Shown piece by piece: positions 34,474 through 43,748 of a stretch of DNA of 64,000 bases. Made by a program: the position numbers and the translations under genes. Position 1 is the stretch's first letter; the number at the start of each line of letters is the position of its first letter. The notes under the pieces were generated by a model that saw nothing but the letters and a program-made list of their open reading frames with translations, did not search any database and was not told the origin of the DNA. The stretch covers positions 62,001 through 126,000 of the forward strand of contig NZ_JXRU01000033.1 in assembly GCF_000967865.1 (NCBI RefSeq), in the 5' to 3' direction. Source of the DNA: Microbacterium sp. SA39. Lineage in GTDB: Bacteria; Actinomycetota; Actinomycetes; Actinomycetales; Microbacteriaceae.

Positions 34474-35145
34474 GTGCGTGTGCTGATCGTCGAGGACGAG
34501 CCGTACCTCGCCGAGGCGGTTCGCGACGGGTTGCGTCTGGAGGCGATCGCCGCCGACATCGCGGGCGACGGGGACACCGCGCTCGAGCTGTTGACCATCA
34601 ACGCCTACGACCTCGCCGTGCTCGACCGGGACGTTCCCGGCCCCTCCGGCGACGACATCGCCCGCTGGATCGTGGCCTCGGGCAGCGGCATCCCGATCCT
34701 CATGCTCACCGCCGCCGACCGCCTCGACGACAAGGCGACGGGGTTCGAGATCGGCGCCGACGACTACCTCACCAAGCCGTTCGAGCTGCGCGAGCTCGTG
34801 CTGCGGCTCCGGGCACTCGATCGACGCCGGCAGCGTGCCCGCCCGCCCGTGCTCGAGCTCGCCGGACTCCGCCTCGACCCCTTCCGCCGCGAGGTGTTCC
34901 GCGACGGACGCTACGTCGCCCTCACCCGCAAGCAGTTCGCCGTGCTCGAGGTGCTGGTCGACGCCGGCGGCGGGGTCGTGAGCGCCGAGGAGCTGCTCGA
35001 GCGCGCATGGGACGAGAATGCCGATCCGTTCACGAATGCCGTGCGCATCACGGTGTCGTCGCTGCGCAAACGTCTGGGCGAGCCGTGGCTGATCCTCACC
35101 GTGCCGGGCGTCGGATACCGCATCGAGACGGATGCCGATGCCTAG
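34474..35145 (+). CDS. OmpR-family response regulator, VanR-like position
   Basis: 223 residues from the GTG at 34474. The receiver has acidic 'EDE' at 7-9, phosphoacceptor Asp51 ('AVLDRDVPG') and Lys in 'LTKPFE'. The DNA-binding half is a winged helix ending 'VPGVGYRI'. It is a close paralogue of the partial regulator at the left edge. The stop codon lies inside the kinase gene's start. Divergent carboxypeptidase-racemase-ligase genes are its likely targets. Confidence 0.93.
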   Translation: MRVLIVEDEPYLAEAVRDGLRLEAIAADIAGDGDTALELLTINAYDLAVLDRDVPGPSGDDIARWIVASGSGIPILMLTAADRLDDKATGFEIGADDYLTKPFELRELVLRLRALDRRRQRARPPVLELAGLRLDPFRREVFRDGRYVALTRKQFAVLEVLVDAGGGVVSAEELLERAWDENADPFTNAVRITVSSLRKRLGEPWLILTVPGVGYRIETDADA

Positions 35146-36220
35146 GCGCCGCGGAATGAGCGCGCGGCTCAAGCTCACGCTGAGCTACGCGGGGATCGTG
35201 GTGGTCTCGGGGATTTTGCTGCTCGCGGCGGTCGCCGTATACCTGCTGCGGTATGTTCCGGACACCGTCGACGTCTTCCCCAACCGCTCCGACCTCATCC
35301 GCGCGTTCGTCCCCGCCGCGATCATCGTCATGCTGGTGCTGTTCGTCCTGGGCCTGGCAGGCGGCTGGCTCCTCGCCGGGCGGATGCTGGCACCGCTCGA
35401 CCGCATCGGCCGCGCCGCGCAGCTCGCCGCCCAGGGCTCGCTGTCCCACCGGGTCGCGCTCGAAGGGCCGCGGGACGAGTTCCGCGACCTCGCCGACATC
35501 TTCGACTCGATGCTCGAACAGCTCGAGGCACAGGTCGCCGAGCAGCAGCGGTTCGCCGCGAATGCCTCGCACGAACTGCGCACACCGCTGGCGATCTCGC
35601 AGACGCTGCTCGAGGTCGCCGGCACTGATCCCGACCGCGACGTCGACGCTCTGATCGCCCGGCTGTACGAAGTCAACGCGCGGGCGATCGAGCTCACGGA
35701 GGCTCTTCTGATGCTCAGCCGTGCCGAGCGACGCTCGTTCACCCGCGAGGTCGTCGACCTGTCGCTGCTGGCGGAGGAGGCGGTCGAGGCCCTGCTGCCG
35801 CTCGCGGACCGGCGCGGTGTCGTGATCGAGGTGGGCGGAGTCGCGGCTCCCGTGCTCGGATCATCCACTCTGCTCCAGCAGCTCGTCACGAACCTCGTGC
35901 TCAACGCGGTCGTGCACAACCTGCCCTCGGGTGGGGCCGTGGCGGTGCGGACGCACCTGCAGCCGGACGCGGTCGCGGTGGTCATCGAGAACACCGGCGA
36001 GGTGCTTCCCGCCTACCGCGTGGCGACCTTGACCGAGCCGTTCCAGCGCGGCGCCGAGCGCACCCGCGGCGACGATCACCCCGGCGTCGGGCTCGGTCTC
36101 GCCATCGCGGAGCGCATCACGCAGGCCCACGGCGGAACCCTCGTGCTCACCCGGCGCGCGGAGGGCGGCTTGATCGTGACGGTGTGGCTGCCGCATCCGT
36201 ATCCCGCGCCGCTGGCCTGA
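35132..36220 (+). CDS. Sensor histidine kinase, VanS-like position
   Basis: 362 residues, overlapping the regulator gene by 14 bases. Two membrane spans (about 15-38 and 59-82) flank a 20-residue outer loop. HAMP follows, then HisKA 'ASHELRTPLAIS' with His147, the N box 'NLVLNAVVHN', and 'GVGLGLAIAERITQAHGG'. The very short outer loop is like intramembrane-sensing kinases that detect envelope stress. It probably senses cell-wall damage, given the divergent peptidoglycan genes. An internal ATG at residue 9 is an alternative start. Confidence 0.92.
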   Translation: MPMPRRRGMSARLKLTLSYAGIVVVSGILLLAAVAVYLLRYVPDTVDVFPNRSDLIRAFVPAAIIVMLVLFVLGLAGGWLLAGRMLAPLDRIGRAAQLAAQGSLSHRVALEGPRDEFRDLADIFDSMLEQLEAQVAEQQRFAANASHELRTPLAISQTLLEVAGTDPDRDVDALIARLYEVNARAIELTEALLMLSRAERRSFTREVVDLSLLAEEAVEALLPLADRRGVVIEVGGVAAPVLGSSTLLQQLVTNLVLNAVVHNLPSGGAVAVRTHLQPDAVAVVIENTGEVLPAYRVATLTEPFQRGAERTRGDDHPGVGLGLAIAERITQAHGGTLVLTRRAEGGLIVTVWLPHPYPAPLA

Positions 36221-36227
36221 CGGGCGC

Positions 36228-36313
36228 GGTACATCTGTCGGGAGATCTCACGTTTGCAGGGACGGAATGCGTGTTCCGACCCTGCATCCGTGTTTTCTCC
36301 CGACAGATGTACC
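36228..36313. repeat. Intergenic long inverted repeat with nested stem
   Basis: Outer arms GGTACATCTGTCGGGAGA (36228-36245) and its perfect complement at 36296-36313. An inner stem pairs 36255-36267 with 36274-36286 with one mismatch. The outer edge starts 8 bp after the kinase stop. Confidence 0.75.
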
Positions 36314-36315
36314 GG

Positions 36316-36380
36316 GCGGATGGCGGATGCCGGGCGGATGCCGGGCGGATGCCGGGCGGATGCCGGGCGGATGCCGAGCG
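36316..36380 (+). repeat. Short tandem repeat, 11-bp unit
   Basis: Five to six head-to-tail copies of GGGCGGATGCC. The unit contains the GGATGCC word that is abundant in coding sequence throughout this window. No gene is evident here. Confidence 0.8.
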
Positions 36381-36416
36381 GCAAGCCTCTTGTCCCGGCA
36401 TCCGTCTCACCGGCAC

Positions 36417-36494
36417 GTTCTGCGGCCACCTCCAACTTGTGCGGCCCGATCCCCCGATCGAGGCCGCAGAAGTTGTGAATGGCCGCAGAAGTTG
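36417..36494. repeat. Intergenic inverted repeat, family B copy 3
   Basis: The arrangement left-left-right-right is the same as copy 1, and the element is the same length (78 bp): arms at 36417-36427, 36433-36446, 36462-36475 and 36481-36494 (CAACTTGTGCGGCC against GGCCGCAGAAGTTG). It lies between convergent kinase and azoreductase genes. Confidence 0.8.
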
Positions 36495-36510
36495 CGGCCG
36501 CGAAAGCAGC

Positions 36511-37167
36511 TCAGGCGACCTGCGAACCCCGAAGCGCGGCGATCTCGCGGCCGTAGGCGACGGCATCCGTCTCGGCGGCTTCCTTGAGCTCCTGCGCAGC
36601 ATCGGCGAAGGCGTCGAGCGCCGGGTTCACACCCACGAGGGTGAACGGACGCTGCACGACGCGGAGGTCGAGACCCCAGACGTCCGCCAGCACGCGTCGG
36701 AGCCAGCCGGTCGAGTGGTCCCAGCCCTCCTTGGGCGAGCCGGGCGCGTAGTTGCCGCCGAGCACGGTGACCAGTGTCGCGGGCTTGCCGCGAAGAGCGG
36801 TGCCGCTCGGGTCGATGCGCGGGTCGGTGTAGGCAAGGTCGAACCAGGTCTTGAAGTGCTGCGAGACGCCGTAGTTGTACAGCGGCACGGCGAACAGCAG
36901 CGCGTCGGCGCCGATCAGCTCGTCCGCGAACGAGGTCGCGAGGGCGCGCGCGTCGTTCTGCGCCGGAGTGCGCTGCGTTTCGTCGACGAAGCCGCCGGTG
37001 ACGGCATCCGCCCACGCCGTTGCAGGCACGGGGTCGGCGGCGAGGTCGCGTCGCGTGACGGTCGAGTCGGGGTGGGATGCCGTCCACTCGGCCTCGACGA
37101 GGTCGGCGAGTGCGCGGCTGGCGGACGACGCGGGAAGGATGCTGGCATCCAGGCGGAACAGGGACAT
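36511..37167 (-). CDS. azoR: FMN-dependent NADH-azoreductase
   Basis: 218 residues in the flavodoxin-like fold. Characteristic parts are 'FRLDASILPASSASRALADL' at the N-terminus, 'PLYNYGVSQHFKTWFD' near residues 95-110 and 'VLGGNYAPG'. It reduces quinones or azo compounds with NADH and FMN. It is divergent from an HxlR-type regulator, a common pairing for electrophile-responsive reductases. A good ribosome site (GAGAGGTAG) precedes the ATG. Confidence 0.9.
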   Translation of the reverse strand: MSLFRLDASILPASSASRALADLVEAEWTASHPDSTVTRRDLAADPVPATAWADAVTGGFVDETQRTPAQNDARALATSFADELIGADALLFAVPLYNYGVSQHFKTWFDLAYTDPRIDPSGTALRGKPATLVTVLGGNYAPGSPKEGWDHSTGWLRRVLADVWGLDLRVVQRPFTLVGVNPALDAFADAAQELKEAAETDAVAYGREIAALRGSQVA

Positions 37168-37188
37168 GACTACCTCTCGTTTTCGTAG

Positions 37189-37208
37189 CTGCTAGGTTTT
37201 TCTTAGCG
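37189..37208. promoter_or_regulatory. Operator-like palindrome between azoR and hxlR
   Basis: GCTGCTA and TTAGCGGC flank a T-rich centre. The site lies between the divergent starts and is a likely HxlR binding site. Confidence 0.5.
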
Positions 37209-37230
37209 GCACTGGTTAACGTAGCACGGG

Positions 37231-37236
37231 TAGGAT
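37231..37236 (+). promoter_or_regulatory. -10 hexamer TAGGAT of the hxlR gene
   Basis: TAGGAT ends 6 nt before the ATG at 37243, so the transcript should be leaderless. Confidence 0.5.
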
Positions 37237-37242
37237 GGGGGC

Positions 37243-37581
37243 ATGCCCGAGGTCGAGGACGAGCTGCATGTGTGCGACGCCGCTGTCACACTCGCCTTCA
37301 GCGTGCTCGGCAAACGGTGGAACGGCATGATCGTCTCCTCGCTCGGCGGAGGGCCCTCGACGTTCGTCGCGCTGCGCCGTGCCGTGGCCGGAATCAGCGA
37401 CACGGTTCTCTCGGACCGGCTGGCGGAGCTCGCCGAAGTGGGGCTCGTCTCCCGCACGGTAGAGGCCGGACCACCCGTCACGGTGTCGTACGCGCTGACC
37501 GCGAGCGGCGAGGGACTGCTGCCGATCCTCGATCAGCTCGGCACCTGGGCCTCGGCGAACCTGGAGCGTCGCGAGGCCTGA
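37243..37581 (+). CDS. HxlR-family transcriptional regulator
   Basis: 112 residues. Winged-helix core: 'FSVLGKRWNGMIVSSL' (the HxlR 'GxRW' start), 'ISDTVLSDRLAELAEVGLV', and wing 'PVTVSYALTASGEGLLPIL'. The single Cys near the N-terminus ('HVCDAAV') could be a redox or quinone sensor as in YodB/HypR-type proteins; this is inference. It probably represses the divergent azoreductase gene and itself. Confidence 0.9.
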   Translation: MPEVEDELHVCDAAVTLAFSVLGKRWNGMIVSSLGGGPSTFVALRRAVAGISDTVLSDRLAELAEVGLVSRTVEAGPPVTVSYALTASGEGLLPILDQLGTWASANLERREA

Positions 37582-37632
37582 CGCGCGGCATCCGGTTCAC
37601 GGCATCCAGCGTCCCGGCATCCGTCGATCGAT

Positions 37633-37684
37633 CTGCAGGTCCGAATGACAGCTGCAGGTCGGAATCGCGGATTCCGACCTGCAC
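37633..37684. repeat. Intergenic inverted repeat (left-left-right)
   Basis: CTGCAGGTCCGAATG (37633-37647), CTGCAGGTCGGAATC (37652-37666), a 3-nt loop, and GATTCCGACCTGCAC (37670-37684). It lies between convergent hxlR and SDR genes and is a probable bidirectional terminator. Confidence 0.8.
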
Positions 37685-37726
37685 GTGTGATCTCGACCGA
37701 CATCTGTCCCGCAGAGGCAGACGGCC

Positions 37727-39337
37727 TCACCAGGGACTGGGCTCGTAGTCCTTCAGGAACACGCCGTGGATGTCTTCGCCCGCCTCGCCGCGCACGATCG
37801 GGTCGTACACGCGCGCGGCGCCGTCGACCAGGTCGAGCGGAGCGTGGAAACCCTCTTCGGCCAAGCGCACCTTCGTGTAGTGCGGCCGCTCGTCGGTGAT
37901 CCAGCCGGTGTCGACGGCCGTCATCAGGATGCCGTCGGTCTCGAGCATCTCGCCGGCGCTCGTGCGCGTGAGCATGTTGAGCGCGGCCTTCGCCATGTTC
38001 GTGTGCGGATGCCCCGGGCCCTTGTACCGGCGGGAGAACTGCCCCTCCATCGCCGAGACGTTCACGACGTATTTGCGGTGGGAATCGGATGCCGCCATCG
38101 ACGCGCGCAGCCGGCTGATCAGCAGGAACGGCGCCGTGGTGTTGGCGAGCTGCACCTCGAGCATCTCGAGCGGATCGACCTGATCGATCGACTGCACCCA
38201 GCTGTTCGTGCGGTTGACGTCCGGGACCAGTCCGCCCGCGTCGATCGCGGTGCCGTCGGCGTGCTTCTCGAGCGAAGACGACCCCGGGGCCATGGCGAGA
38301 CGTGCGAGGTCCTCCGCTGTTAGCGCCTGACCGCCCTGCTCGGCGACCGTGCCGCCGAGCGCTGCGACCGACAGCAGCGGATGCGCGTCGACCGAGGCCT
38401 GCAGCGCCTGCGGGTGCGGGTCGGCTGTGTGCCCGAAGGTCTCCATCTCGGGCAGCGGCCCGTCGGGAAGCGGCTGCAGCTCGGCATCCGCCAGCAGCGA
38501 GTATGAACCGGGCGAGCGCCGCACGGTCTGCGCGGCGTTGTTGATGAGGATGTCGAGCGGACCCTGCGCGGCCACCGAATCGGCGAGTCCTATCACCTGC
38601 GCCGGGTCGCGCAGGTCGATGCCGACGACCCGCAGCCGGTGCAGCCAGTCGGCCGAGTCGGGGAGGGCCGAGAACCGGCGCACCGCGTCGCGCGGGAAGC
38701 GCGTCGTGATCGTGGTGTGCGCGCCGTCGCGGAGCAGCCGCAGCGCGATGTGCATGCCGATCTTGGCGCGACCGCCGGTGAGCAGCGCGCGCTTGCCGGT
38801 CAGGTCGGTGCGGGCGTTGCGCTTGCCGTGGCTGAAGCGCGCGCAGTCCGGGCAGAGCTGATGGTAGAACGCATCGACCACGGTGTACGGCTGCTTGCAG
38901 ATGTAGCAGTTGCGGGGCTTGAGGAGCTCTCCCGCGATCGGGGCGTCGACGACGCTGGTGGCAAGATCGGCCCCGCGGGTCTCGTCGTCGATGCGGTCCG
39001 GGGCGCCGGTGGCGGTGCGGGCGACGACGGCCTTGTCGGCCTCGGCGATCGCATCGCGGATCTCCTTGCGGCGCACGCGCTTGACGGCCTTGAACATCGC
39101 GGCTGTGGCGTGGCGCACGGCGATGAAATCCGGATGCTCGTTGTCGATCTCGTGCAGCTGCGAGAGCACGCGAAGCGTGGTCGCGAGGTCGTCGGGATCG
39201 ACGCCGGTGCCGAGCACATCGCGCAGTTCGTCACTCGCCGCGGCGTCGTCCACGGGGTCTGCGAGCACCTGCGCAGCGTTCTCGGATCCGCTTCCCGGGT
39301 CTCCGAGCTCGTCGAAGGGTCCAGGCGCATTGGTCAT
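37727..39337 (-). CDS. SDR-family oxidoreductase with N-terminal helical and Cys4 region
   Basis: 536 residues. An N-terminal helical part (about 1-130) is followed by a zinc-ribbon-like 'CYICKQPY' ... 'CPDCARF' and then a Rossmann SDR domain ('KRALLTGGRAKIGMHIALRL', 'DILINNAAQT'). The usual YxxxK catalytic pair appears as 'TNMAK': Lys is kept, but Thr stands where Tyr is expected. The motif 'SAMEGQFSRRYKGPGHPHTN' precedes it. It may bind NAD(P) without classical SDR chemistry or use a different proton donor. A TAAAAT hexamer ends 7 nt before the ATG, so it is a leaderless single gene. The function is unknown. Confidence 0.8.
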   Translation of the reverse strand: MTNAPGPFDELGDPGSGSENAAQVLADPVDDAAASDELRDVLGTGVDPDDLATTLRVLSQLHEIDNEHPDFIAVRHATAAMFKAVKRVRRKEIRDAIAEADKAVVARTATGAPDRIDDETRGADLATSVVDAPIAGELLKPRNCYICKQPYTVVDAFYHQLCPDCARFSHGKRNARTDLTGKRALLTGGRAKIGMHIALRLLRDGAHTTITTRFPRDAVRRFSALPDSADWLHRLRVVGIDLRDPAQVIGLADSVAAQGPLDILINNAAQTVRRSPGSYSLLADAELQPLPDGPLPEMETFGHTADPHPQALQASVDAHPLLSVAALGGTVAEQGGQALTAEDLARLAMAPGSSSLEKHADGTAIDAGGLVPDVNRTNSWVQSIDQVDPLEMLEVQLANTTAPFLLISRLRASMAASDSHRKYVVNVSAMEGQFSRRYKGPGHPHTNMAKAALNMLTRTSAGEMLETDGILMTAVDTGWITDERPHYTKVRLAEEGFHAPLDLVDGAARVYDPIVRGEAGEDIHGVFLKDYEPSPW

Positions 39338-39416
39338 TGTGCCGATTTTACGCGAGCGGGCTGGGGGTTCGGTGCGCGTCGATATGCAGGAGCTCATCGT
39401 GCGGCGCCGGTCGGCC

Positions 39417-39502
39417 GTGCACAATTCAGCAAGGACGGCACCGAGAGGTACGATTCAGCATGATCGAGGCGGGCGCCACAGAGTTCTTGCTGAATTGTGA
39501 AC
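39417..39502. repeat. Intergenic inverted repeat, family A copy 4
   Basis: Arms GTGCACAATTCAGCAAGGA (39417-39435) and TTCTTGCTGAATTGTGAAC (39484-39502), with a 48-nt spacer. It lies between divergent genes (SDR and chvE-like), unlike most copies. From 39503 to 39650 I see no gene. Confidence 0.8.
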
Positions 39503-39658
39503 GCAGGGCATCTTCGACAACACTTCGAGCAGCCACTCCGTCGAAGTGACGGCTCGGCTTCCACGCTGACTGCGTATCTCGAACCCAGCGCCAGCCCGAT
39601 CGACACCGGGTCAGCGCCAAAGTGCGCACTTGACGTGAAATAACGAAACCATCACGGC

Positions 39659-39690
39659 TTCTTGACTTCGAGTCTCGAACTCAAGAAAGT
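39659..39690 (+). promoter_or_regulatory. Operator/promoter of the sugar transport operon
   Basis: TTCTTGACTTCGAG (39659-39672), a central T, and CTCGAACTCAAGAA (39674-39687) form a 29-bp palindrome with one mismatch pair. A TTGACT -35 (39662-39667) and a GAAAGT -10-like hexamer (39685-39690) are 17 bp apart and overlap it. It is the best candidate site for the downstream ROK repressor. Confidence 0.7.
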
Positions 39691-39771
39691 AGCTCCAGCG
39701 GAACCGTCGTGGACGACGGACTCCGCTCCGGCGTCGAAGAGACGCCGCCGTTCACAGCGAAGGAGCTCGGA

Positions 39772-40926
39772 ATGAAGAAGAAGTATGCACTGGCCGCCCT
39801 CGGCCTCGTCGGAGCACTCGCCCTCGCGGGCTGCGGTGGCGGCGGCGCGGGCTCAGCAGGCGGCGGAGACGGCGCAGGCTCGACCGACCCGGGCGACCTG
39901 CTGATCGGCGTCTCGATGCCGACGCAGACGTCCGAGCGATGGATCGCCGACGGCAGCGCGGTCGAGGCGGGCCTCGAGGAATCCGGCTACCAGGTCGACC
40001 TGCAGTACGCCGGCGACGACATCCCCACCCAGGGCCAGCAGATCGACCAGATGATCACCAAGGGCGCAGATCTCCTGATCATCGCCGCGATCGACGGCAC
40101 GGCGCTCTCCTCGCAGCTCGATGCCGCGGCCGCCGCGAACATCCCGGTCATCTCGTACGACCGCCTGATCCGCGACAGCGAGAACGTCGACTTCTACGTC
40201 ACCTTCGACAACTACAAGGTCGGCGTGCAGCAGGCCACGTCGCTGCTCGTGGGGCTCGGCGTGCTCGACGCCGAAGGCAACGAGACCGACGTGAAGGGTC
40301 CGTTCAACATCGAGCTCTTCGCCGGATCGCTCGACGACAACAACGCGCACTTCTTCTGGGAGGGCGCGATGGACACCCTGAAGCCCTTCATGGACGACGG
40401 CGTGCTGACGGTGCCGTCCGGGCAGACCGACATCGAGCAGGCCGCGATCCTGCGCTGGCAGCAGGAGACGGCGCAGAAGCGCATGGAGGATCTGCTGACC
40501 TCGACGTACGGCAGCGGCACCAAGCTCGACGGCGTGCTCTCGCCGTACGACGGCCTCTCGCGCGGCATCATCACCGCGCTGCAGGGCACCGGCGGTCTGG
40601 GCGCGAACATCGAGGCCGGGCTCCCGATCGTGACCGGCCAGGATGCCGAGATCGGCTCGGTCAGCCTGATCAACCAGGGCGTGCAGTTCGCGACGATCTT
40701 CAAGGACACGCGCAAGCTCGCCGAGCAGTCGGTCGTCGTCGCCGAGGCGATGCTCGCCGGCGACGAGCCCGAGGCGAACGACACCGAGACCTACGACAAC
40801 GGCGTGAAGGTCGTGCCGTCGTACCTGCTCCAGTCGGACATCGTCTACAAGGACAACATCACGCCGCTCCTCGTCGACTCCGGCTACTGGACCCAGGCCG
40901 AGGTCGACTCGGGCGTCGCCGAATAG
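39772..40926 (+). CDS. chvE: Sugar-binding lipoprotein, ChvE type
   Basis: 384 residues from the ATG at 39772, preceded by AGGAG. Lipoprotein signal with lipobox 'LAGC' (Cys21) and a Gly-rich linker. The mature part fits the ChvE family of multiple-monosaccharide binders: '[14 protein letters not shown]', '[20 protein letters not shown]', '[20 protein letters not shown]' and '[12 protein letters not shown]'. ChvE binds aldoses such as xylose, galactose, arabinose and glucose. It is the first gene of the chvE-gguA-gguB operon. The exact sugar cannot be read from the sequence. Confidence 0.92.
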   Translation: MKKKYALAALGLVGALALAGCGGGGAGSAGGGDGAGSTDPGDLLIGVSMPTQTSERWIADGSAVEAGLEESGYQVDLQYAGDDIPTQGQQIDQMITKGADLLIIAAIDGTALSSQLDAAAAANIPVISYDRLIRDSENVDFYVTFDNYKVGVQQATSLLVGLGVLDAEGNETDVKGPFNIELFAGSLDDNNAHFFWEGAMDTLKPFMDDGVLTVPSGQTDIEQAAILRWQQETAQKRMEDLLTSTYGSGTKLDGVLSPYDGLSRGIITALQGTGGLGANIEAGLPIVTGQDAEIGSVSLINQGVQFATIFKDTRKLAEQSVVVAEAMLAGDEPEANDTETYDNGVKVVPSYLLQSDIVYKDNITPLLVDSGYWTQAEVDSGVAE

Positions 40927-40994
40927 TCCCTGACTCGTGGGGCGCGTGGCCAGACGGCCCCGCGCCCCGCAGCTCGATCGGAAGGACACCGTCC

Positions 40995-42536
40995 ATGACG
41001 ACACCCATCCTGGAGATGCGCAGCATCGAGAAGAGCTTCCCGGGGGTGAAGGCCCTCCAAGGCGTCGACCTCGACGTGAAGCCTGGCGAGATCCTCGCGA
41101 TCTGCGGAGAGAACGGCGCGGGCAAGTCCACGCTGATGAAGGTCCTCTCCGGCGTCTACCCCCACGGCAGCTACGAGGGGCAGATCATCTACGAGGGCGA
41201 GGAGGCGACCTTCGGCTCCATCAACGATTCCGAGAGCGTCGGCATCGTGATCATCCATCAGGAGCTCGCCCTCATCCCGCACCTCAGCGTCGCCGAGAAC
41301 ATCTTCCTCGGCAATGAGCGCCGCGGTCGGAGCGGCTTGATCGACTGGGACCGCGCCAACTCCGAGGCCTCCCAGCTGATGGCTCAGGTCGGACTCGACG
41401 AAGACCCGACCGCACCCGTCTCGCAGCTCGGCGTCGGCAAGCAGCAGCTCATCGAGATCGCGAAGGCGCTCTCGAAGAACGTGCGGCTGCTCATCCTCGA
41501 CGAGCCGACGGCCGCCCTGAACGACACCGACTCGGCACACCTGCTCGACCTGCTCCGGCGCCTGCGCGACGGAGGGATGACCTCGATCATCATCTCCCAC
41601 AAGCTCAACGAGATCGCCGCGATCGCCGATCGCACCACCGTCATCCGCGACGGCAAGACGATCGTGACGCTCGACATGAGCGACCCGGAGTCGACCCAGG
41701 AGACGATCATCCGCGCGATGGTCGGGCGCGACCTCGCCAACCGCTACCCCGAGCGGGTGCCGGATGTCGGCGAAGAGGTCCTCCGCATCGAGAACTGGAC
41801 CGTGCACCACCCCACGCAGCCCGGCCGCGTCATGGTCGACGACGCATCGCTGACGGTGCGCGCGGGCGAGGTCGTCGGCATCGCCGGCCTCATGGGAGCC
41901 GGGCGCACCGAGCTCGCGATGAGCGTCTTCGGCCGCACGTACGGGCGGAACGCCAGCGGAAAAGTCTTCGTCCGCGGCAAAGAGGTCAACACCTCGACCA
42001 CGAGCGCCGCGATCCGCGCCGGCATCGCGTACGCGACGGAGGATCGGAAGAAGTTCGGCCTGAACCTCATCGACGACATCCGCCACAACATCACGATGGC
42101 GTCGCTGCGCATGATCAGCCCCGGCGGCTGGATCGACGCGAATCGCGAGCTCAAGGTCGCCGAGCGGTACAAGGCGGAGCTCAACATCAAATCGCCCACG
42201 GTGCTGCAGATGGTCGGAAACCTCTCCGGGGGCAACCAGCAGAAGGTCGTCCTCAGCAAATGGATCCAGACCGGACCCGACGTGCTCATCCTCGATGAGC
42301 CGACCCGCGGGATCGATGTCGGAGCGAAGTATGAGATCTACACGATCATCAATCGACTGGTCGCCGAAGGAAAGGGCGTCCTCGTCATCTCGTCCGAGCT
42401 GCCCGAGCTCCTCGGCATCTGCGACCGCATCTACACACTGGCCTTCGGCAGGATCACCGGCGAAGTGCCGATCGCCCAGGCAACCCAGGAGAACCTCATG
42501 CACCTCATGACCGTCGAAAGGACGTCCGCATCATGA
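40995..42536 (+). CDS. gguA: Sugar ABC transporter ATP-binding protein, two ATPase domains (MmsA/GguA)
   Basis: 513 residues with two ABC domains. The first has Walker A 'GENGAGKST', signature '[15 protein letters not shown]' and Walker B '[11 protein letters not shown]'. The second has the altered Walker A 'GLMGAGRTE' usual for carbohydrate CUT2 ATPases, 'LSGGNQQKV' and '[14 protein letters not shown]'. It energises the permease encoded next. The start is the ATG at 40995, 68 bp after chvE; the stop overlaps the permease ATG (ATGA). Confidence 0.95.
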   Translation: MTTPILEMRSIEKSFPGVKALQGVDLDVKPGEILAICGENGAGKSTLMKVLSGVYPHGSYEGQIIYEGEEATFGSINDSESVGIVIIHQELALIPHLSVAENIFLGNERRGRSGLIDWDRANSEASQLMAQVGLDEDPTAPVSQLGVGKQQLIEIAKALSKNVRLLILDEPTAALNDTDSAHLLDLLRRLRDGGMTSIIISHKLNEIAAIADRTTVIRDGKTIVTLDMSDPESTQETIIRAMVGRDLANRYPERVPDVGEEVLRIENWTVHHPTQPGRVMVDDASLTVRAGEVVGIAGLMGAGRTELAMSVFGRTYGRNASGKVFVRGKEVNTSTTSAAIRAGIAYATEDRKKFGLNLIDDIRHNITMASLRMISPGGWIDANRELKVAERYKAELNIKSPTVLQMVGNLSGGNQQKVVLSKWIQTGPDVLILDEPTRGIDVGAKYEIYTIINRLVAEGKGVLVISSELPELLGICDRIYTLAFGRITGEVPIAQATQENLMHLMTVERTSAS

Positions 42537-43711
42537 ACGGCGTCAGCAATCTGATGAGCCTCGCGACGCGCAACCTGCGTCAGAGCGGCATCCTCGTCGC
42601 GTTCGTCGCGATCGTCGCGTTCTTCGCGATCCTGAACCCGACGTTCCTGTCGCCCGGCAACATCACGAACATCATCCTGCAGTACTCCTACATCCTGATC
42701 CTCGCGATCGGCATGGTGATCATCATCATCGCCGGCCACATCGACCTCTCGGTCGGGTCGGTCGTGGCGCTCACCGGCGCTGTCGCCGCCGTCGTCGTCA
42801 TCCGCGGGCAGTATCCGTGGTGGGTCGGCGTGATCGCGGCCATCGCCGTCGGTCTGCTCGTCGGAGCGTGGCAGGGCTTCTGGGTCGCCTTCGTCGGCAT
42901 CCCGGCGTTCATCGTGACGCTCGCCGGCATGCTGCTCTTCCGCGGCCTCACGTTCCTGGTGCTCCAGAACGTCTCGCTCTCGCCCTTCGGCGGCACCTAC
43001 TACCAGATCGCGAACGGCTTCATCAACGGGATCTTCGGCGGCTACGGCGTCGATGTGTTCACGCTCGCCATCTTCGCGTTCGGTGTCGTGGGGTATGCGG
43101 TCTGGCAGGTGCGCTCGCGCCGCTCCAAGATCGCGCATCAGCAGACGATCGAGGCACTGCCCTGGTTCATCGTCAAGATCGTGCTCGTCGCCGCCGTCGT
43201 GATGTGGTTCGGCTACCAGCTCTCGGTCAGCCGCGGCCTGCCGTTCGTGCTGATCATCCTGGCGGTGTTGATCATCGCGTACTCCGTCATCACGCAGAAG
43301 AGCGTGTTCGGTCGTCACGTGTACGCCATCGGCGGCAACCTGCACGCGGCACTGCTCAGCGGCGTGAACGTGCGGAAGGTCAACTTCTGGATCTTCGTCA
43401 ACATGGGCATGCTCGCGGGCATCGCCGGTGTCGTCTTCTCCTCTCGCACCAACGGTGCGCAGCCGGGTGCCGGCAACATGTTCGAACTGGATGCCATCGC
43501 CGCCTGCTTCATCGGCGGTGCCGCGGTGACCGGTGGCGTGGGCCGCGTGGGCGGAGCCATCATCGGCGGCCTCATCATGGCCGTGATGAGCAACGGCATG
43601 CAGCTGATGGGTCTCGACCAGGCGACGCAGCAGGTCGTGAAGGGCCTGGTGCTGCTGATCGCCGTGGCGTTCGACGTCTGGAACAAGCGTCGGGCCGGTG
43701 CCGCACGCTGA
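42533..43711 (+). CDS. gguB: Sugar ABC transporter permease (MmsB/GguB)
   Basis: 392 residues with about ten spans. CUT2 permease motifs: '[19 protein letters not shown]', '[19 protein letters not shown]' and '[20 protein letters not shown]'. A hydrophilic loop in the middle ('[20 protein letters not shown]') is typical of the GguB form, which is longer than RbsC. It is coupled to the ATPase gene. Confidence 0.94.
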   Translation: MNGVSNLMSLATRNLRQSGILVAFVAIVAFFAILNPTFLSPGNITNIILQYSYILILAIGMVIIIIAGHIDLSVGSVVALTGAVAAVVVIRGQYPWWVGVIAAIAVGLLVGAWQGFWVAFVGIPAFIVTLAGMLLFRGLTFLVLQNVSLSPFGGTYYQIANGFINGIFGGYGVDVFTLAIFAFGVVGYAVWQVRSRRSKIAHQQTIEALPWFIVKIVLVAAVVMWFGYQLSVSRGLPFVLIILAVLIIAYSVITQKSVFGRHVYAIGGNLHAALLSGVNVRKVNFWIFVNMGMLAGIAGVVFSSRTNGAQPGAGNMFELDAIAACFIGGAAVTGGVGRVGGAIIGGLIMAVMSNGMQLMGLDQATQQVVKGLVLLIAVAFDVWNKRRAGAAR

Positions 43712-43736
43712 CCTCGGCGACGACGACACCGCGCGG

Positions 43737-43742
43737 TAGGCT
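43737..43742 (+). promoter_or_regulatory. -10 hexamer TAGGCT of the ROK gene
   Basis: TAGGCT is 6 nt before the ATG at 43749, so the regulator can be transcribed apart from the transporter as a leaderless mRNA. Confidence 0.5.
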
Positions 43743-43748
43743 CCCGCT

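Noticed and set aside
39709..39771. An upstream start adding 21 residues to ChvE
   Set aside because: It would put 21 polar residues before the lipoprotein signal, whereas the ATG at 39772 has an AGGAG ribosome site and starts the signal directly.
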